Positions 4,933 to 6,189 of a stretch of 6,189 nt of DNA are shown piece after piece. A program made the position numbers and the translations under genes. The notes beneath the pieces were generated by a model. It worked only from the letters and a program-made list of their open reading frames with translations, had not been told where the DNA came from and ran no database searches. How positions within the stretch are numbered: the first letter of the stretch is position 1; each line of letters begins with the position of its first letter. Source of the DNA: an uncultured Halieaceae bacterium (GTDB taxonomy: Bacteria; Pseudomonadota; Gammaproteobacteria; Pseudomonadales; Halieaceae); assembly GCA_938045215.1 (NCBI GenBank), contig CALINF010000031.1:1-6189 (forward strand). The letters are read 5' to 3'.

Positions 4933-6189
4933 GGTGGTGCTTCCTGCTCCTGCTGTCACTGGGTTGGCGTCGACAGTTACCGGCGCGGCTGATGCAGGAT
5001 CTGCAGTAGCTGCCTTGAAGAATGGCAGGTAAAAGGTGGGCAACACAAACAGCGTGAACAACGTGCCCACAAGCATGCCGGCAGTAATCACCAGTCCAAT
5101 CGCAAAACGGCTGTTGGCACCCGCACCAACGGCCAGCAGCAGCGGCAACACACCCAGTACCGTCGCAAACGTGGTCATGAGAATAGGTCGTAAACGCAGC
5201 GCCGCTGCTTCCAATACGGCCTGCTTACGATCCAGCCCCGCTATCACCTTTTGGTTGGCAAAGTCGACTATGAGTATGCCGTGCTTGCTGATCAAGCCGA
5301 TCAGTGTAAGCAGGCCTACCTGCGTATAGATATTCAGGTTCCCCCAGCCCAGCGACAACGGCACCATAGCACCGAAAATGGATAGTGGAACGGCGACCAG
5401 TACAACCAGCGGGTCGCGGAAGCTGTTGAACTGGGCGGCGAGCACAAGAAAGATAAAAATCAGTGATACACCAAACAATACGCCGAACCCTGTCGACTCC
5501 GCAATGAAGCGTCGTGATTCGCCCTCGTAGCCCGCTCGATAGCCCACTGGCGCCACGTCCTTGAGCGCACCTTGCAGGAATTCGAGACCTGTGCCCAGAG
5601 AATTTGGCGGAACCATCAGCCCCTCAATGCTAATACTGTTGAGCTGTTGGTACTGGCTGAGTGTATTGGGTTCAACACGCGAATCCAGAGATATCACCGT
5701 GGACAGTGGCACCAGGCCGCCACCCTCGGTGCGCACATAGTAGCGCTCAAGAGATTCCCGGTTCAGGCGGAAGCCTCGATGCGCCTGCGGAATTACCCTG
5801 TAGCTACGGCCCTCCATACTGAAGCGGTTGACCTCGGCCTCGCCGAGCATTGTCTGCAGAGTCTGGCCGATAGCTTCCATGGAGATACCCAACCTGGCGG
5901 CCAGATCCCGTTTGATACTTACCGTAACCTCGGGGCGACTGTAGCGCAGGCTTTTCTTTACAAAGGCGAACAGGCCCGATTCGCGCGCTTTCATGAGCAC
6001 CTCTTCGGTTACGCGGTCCAGTTCGGCATAGTCCTGGGTGGAGGCGACCACGAAGTTGATCGGCAACCCGGATTCTGCGCCGGGAAGTGACATGCCGCCG
6101 AAGGTGAAAATCTGTAGTCCACTAATAGTCGCGAAACCTTTTTGCAGATCAGCCTGTACCTCTTTCTGACTGCGTTCGCGCTCGCTCCA
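4930..6189 (-). CDS. RND-family (HAE1-type) efflux permease, C-terminal part (partial)
   Basis: The frame is open from the right edge (first codon TGG at 6189) to a TAG at 4932-4930, giving the last 419 residues of what is normally a protein of about 1030-1050 residues. The ATG at 6093 is internal: the 32 codons before it are open and continue the family pattern. RND permeases are inner-membrane, proton-driven exporters that form tripartite pumps with a periplasmic adaptor and an outer-membrane channel. Residues 30-225 are periplasmic porter/docking sequence (SLPGA..GLPINFV; EGRSYRVIPQ). Membrane segments 8-12 lie near 235-253, 260-280, 289-309, 336-354 and 362-386. Lys302 in SKHGILIVDFA matches the proton-relay lysine of AcrB (Lys940), and Thr339 in RPILMTT matches AcrB Thr978. 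The N-terminal half, with the relay aspartates, is outside. A 30-residue Ala/Val/Thr-rich tail ends the protein. Substrate cannot be told. It converges on the glucanase gene and is probably not part of the glucan system. Confidence 0.93.
   Translation of the reverse strand, partial: WSERERSQKEVQADLQKGFATISGLQIFTFGGMSLPGAESGLPINFVVASTQDYAELDRVTEEVLMKARESGLFAFVKKSLRYSRPEVTVSIKRDLAARLGISMEAIGQTLQTMLGEAEVNRFSMEGRSYRVIPQAHRGFRLNRESLERYYVRTEGGGLVPLSTVISLDSRVEPNTLSQYQQLNSISIEGLMVPPNSLGTGLEFLQGALKDVAPVGYRAGYEGESRRFIAESTGFGVLFGVSLIFIFLVLAAQFNSFRDPLVVLVAVPLSIFGAMVPLSLGWGNLNIYTQVGLLTLIGLISKHGILIVDFANQKVIAGLDRKQAVLEAAALRLRPILMTTFATVLGVLPLLLAVGAGANSRFAIGLVITAGMLVGTLFTLFVLPTFYLPFFKAATADPASAAPVTVDANPVTAGAGSTT

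Noticed and set aside
5572..6090. Plus-strand open frame (172 codons) opposite the RND permease
   Set aside because: The minus strand encodes clear RND porter-domain sequence over the same bases; the plus frame has no family features.
6091..6093. ATG on the minus strand as the start of the permease
   Set aside because: The frame stays open to the right edge and the 32 upstream codons continue RND-like sequence, so this methionine is internal.

Overview
The window looks like part of a beta-1,3-glucan (laminarin-type) degradation locus of a Gram-negative bacterium, most likely a marine or aquatic gammaproteobacterium. The taxonomic guess rests on two secreted enzymes with lipoprotein signal peptides (which imply an outer membrane), an RND efflux permease of proteobacterial type, and the laminarinase gene set. 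No rRNA or phylogenetic marker is present, so the taxon is an inference.

Layout, left to right. (1) 1-217, minus strand: the first 72 codons of a gene that leaves the window on the left. It has no signal peptide, and its N-terminus resembles large cellobiose-phosphorylase-like proteins (GH94/GH149/GH161 type). (2) 218-506: a divergent intergenic region with a candidate sigma70-like promoter for each direction and two short perfect inverted repeats that could be operators. (3) 507-2357, plus strand: a complete GH3 exo-beta-glucosidase/glucan exohydrolase lipoprotein. (4) 2358-2582: an intergenic region with one strong hairpin and no convincing promoter. (5) 2583-4916, plus strand: a complete 777-residue lipoprotein that joins a GH17 domain, a malectin-like (CBM57-type) domain and a GH16 laminarinase domain in one chain. 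This is the most notable object here. (6) 4930-6189, minus strand: the C-terminal 419 residues of an RND (HAE1-type) permease. It converges on the GH17-GH16 gene with only 13 bases between the stop codons, and it probably marks the edge of the glucan locus.

Proposed working model (inference). The GH17-malectin-GH16 lipoprotein, anchored in the outer membrane, cuts beta-1,3-glucan with its GH16 module, processes the chains with its GH17 module and holds them through the malectin-like domain. The GH3 lipoprotein releases glucose from the resulting oligosaccharides. If the left-edge gene is a beta-1,3-glucan phosphorylase, it would handle imported oligomers in the cytoplasm. No TonB receptor, SusD-like protein or regulator gene lies inside the window. 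No RNA genes, CRISPR arrays, insertion sequences or long repeats were seen.
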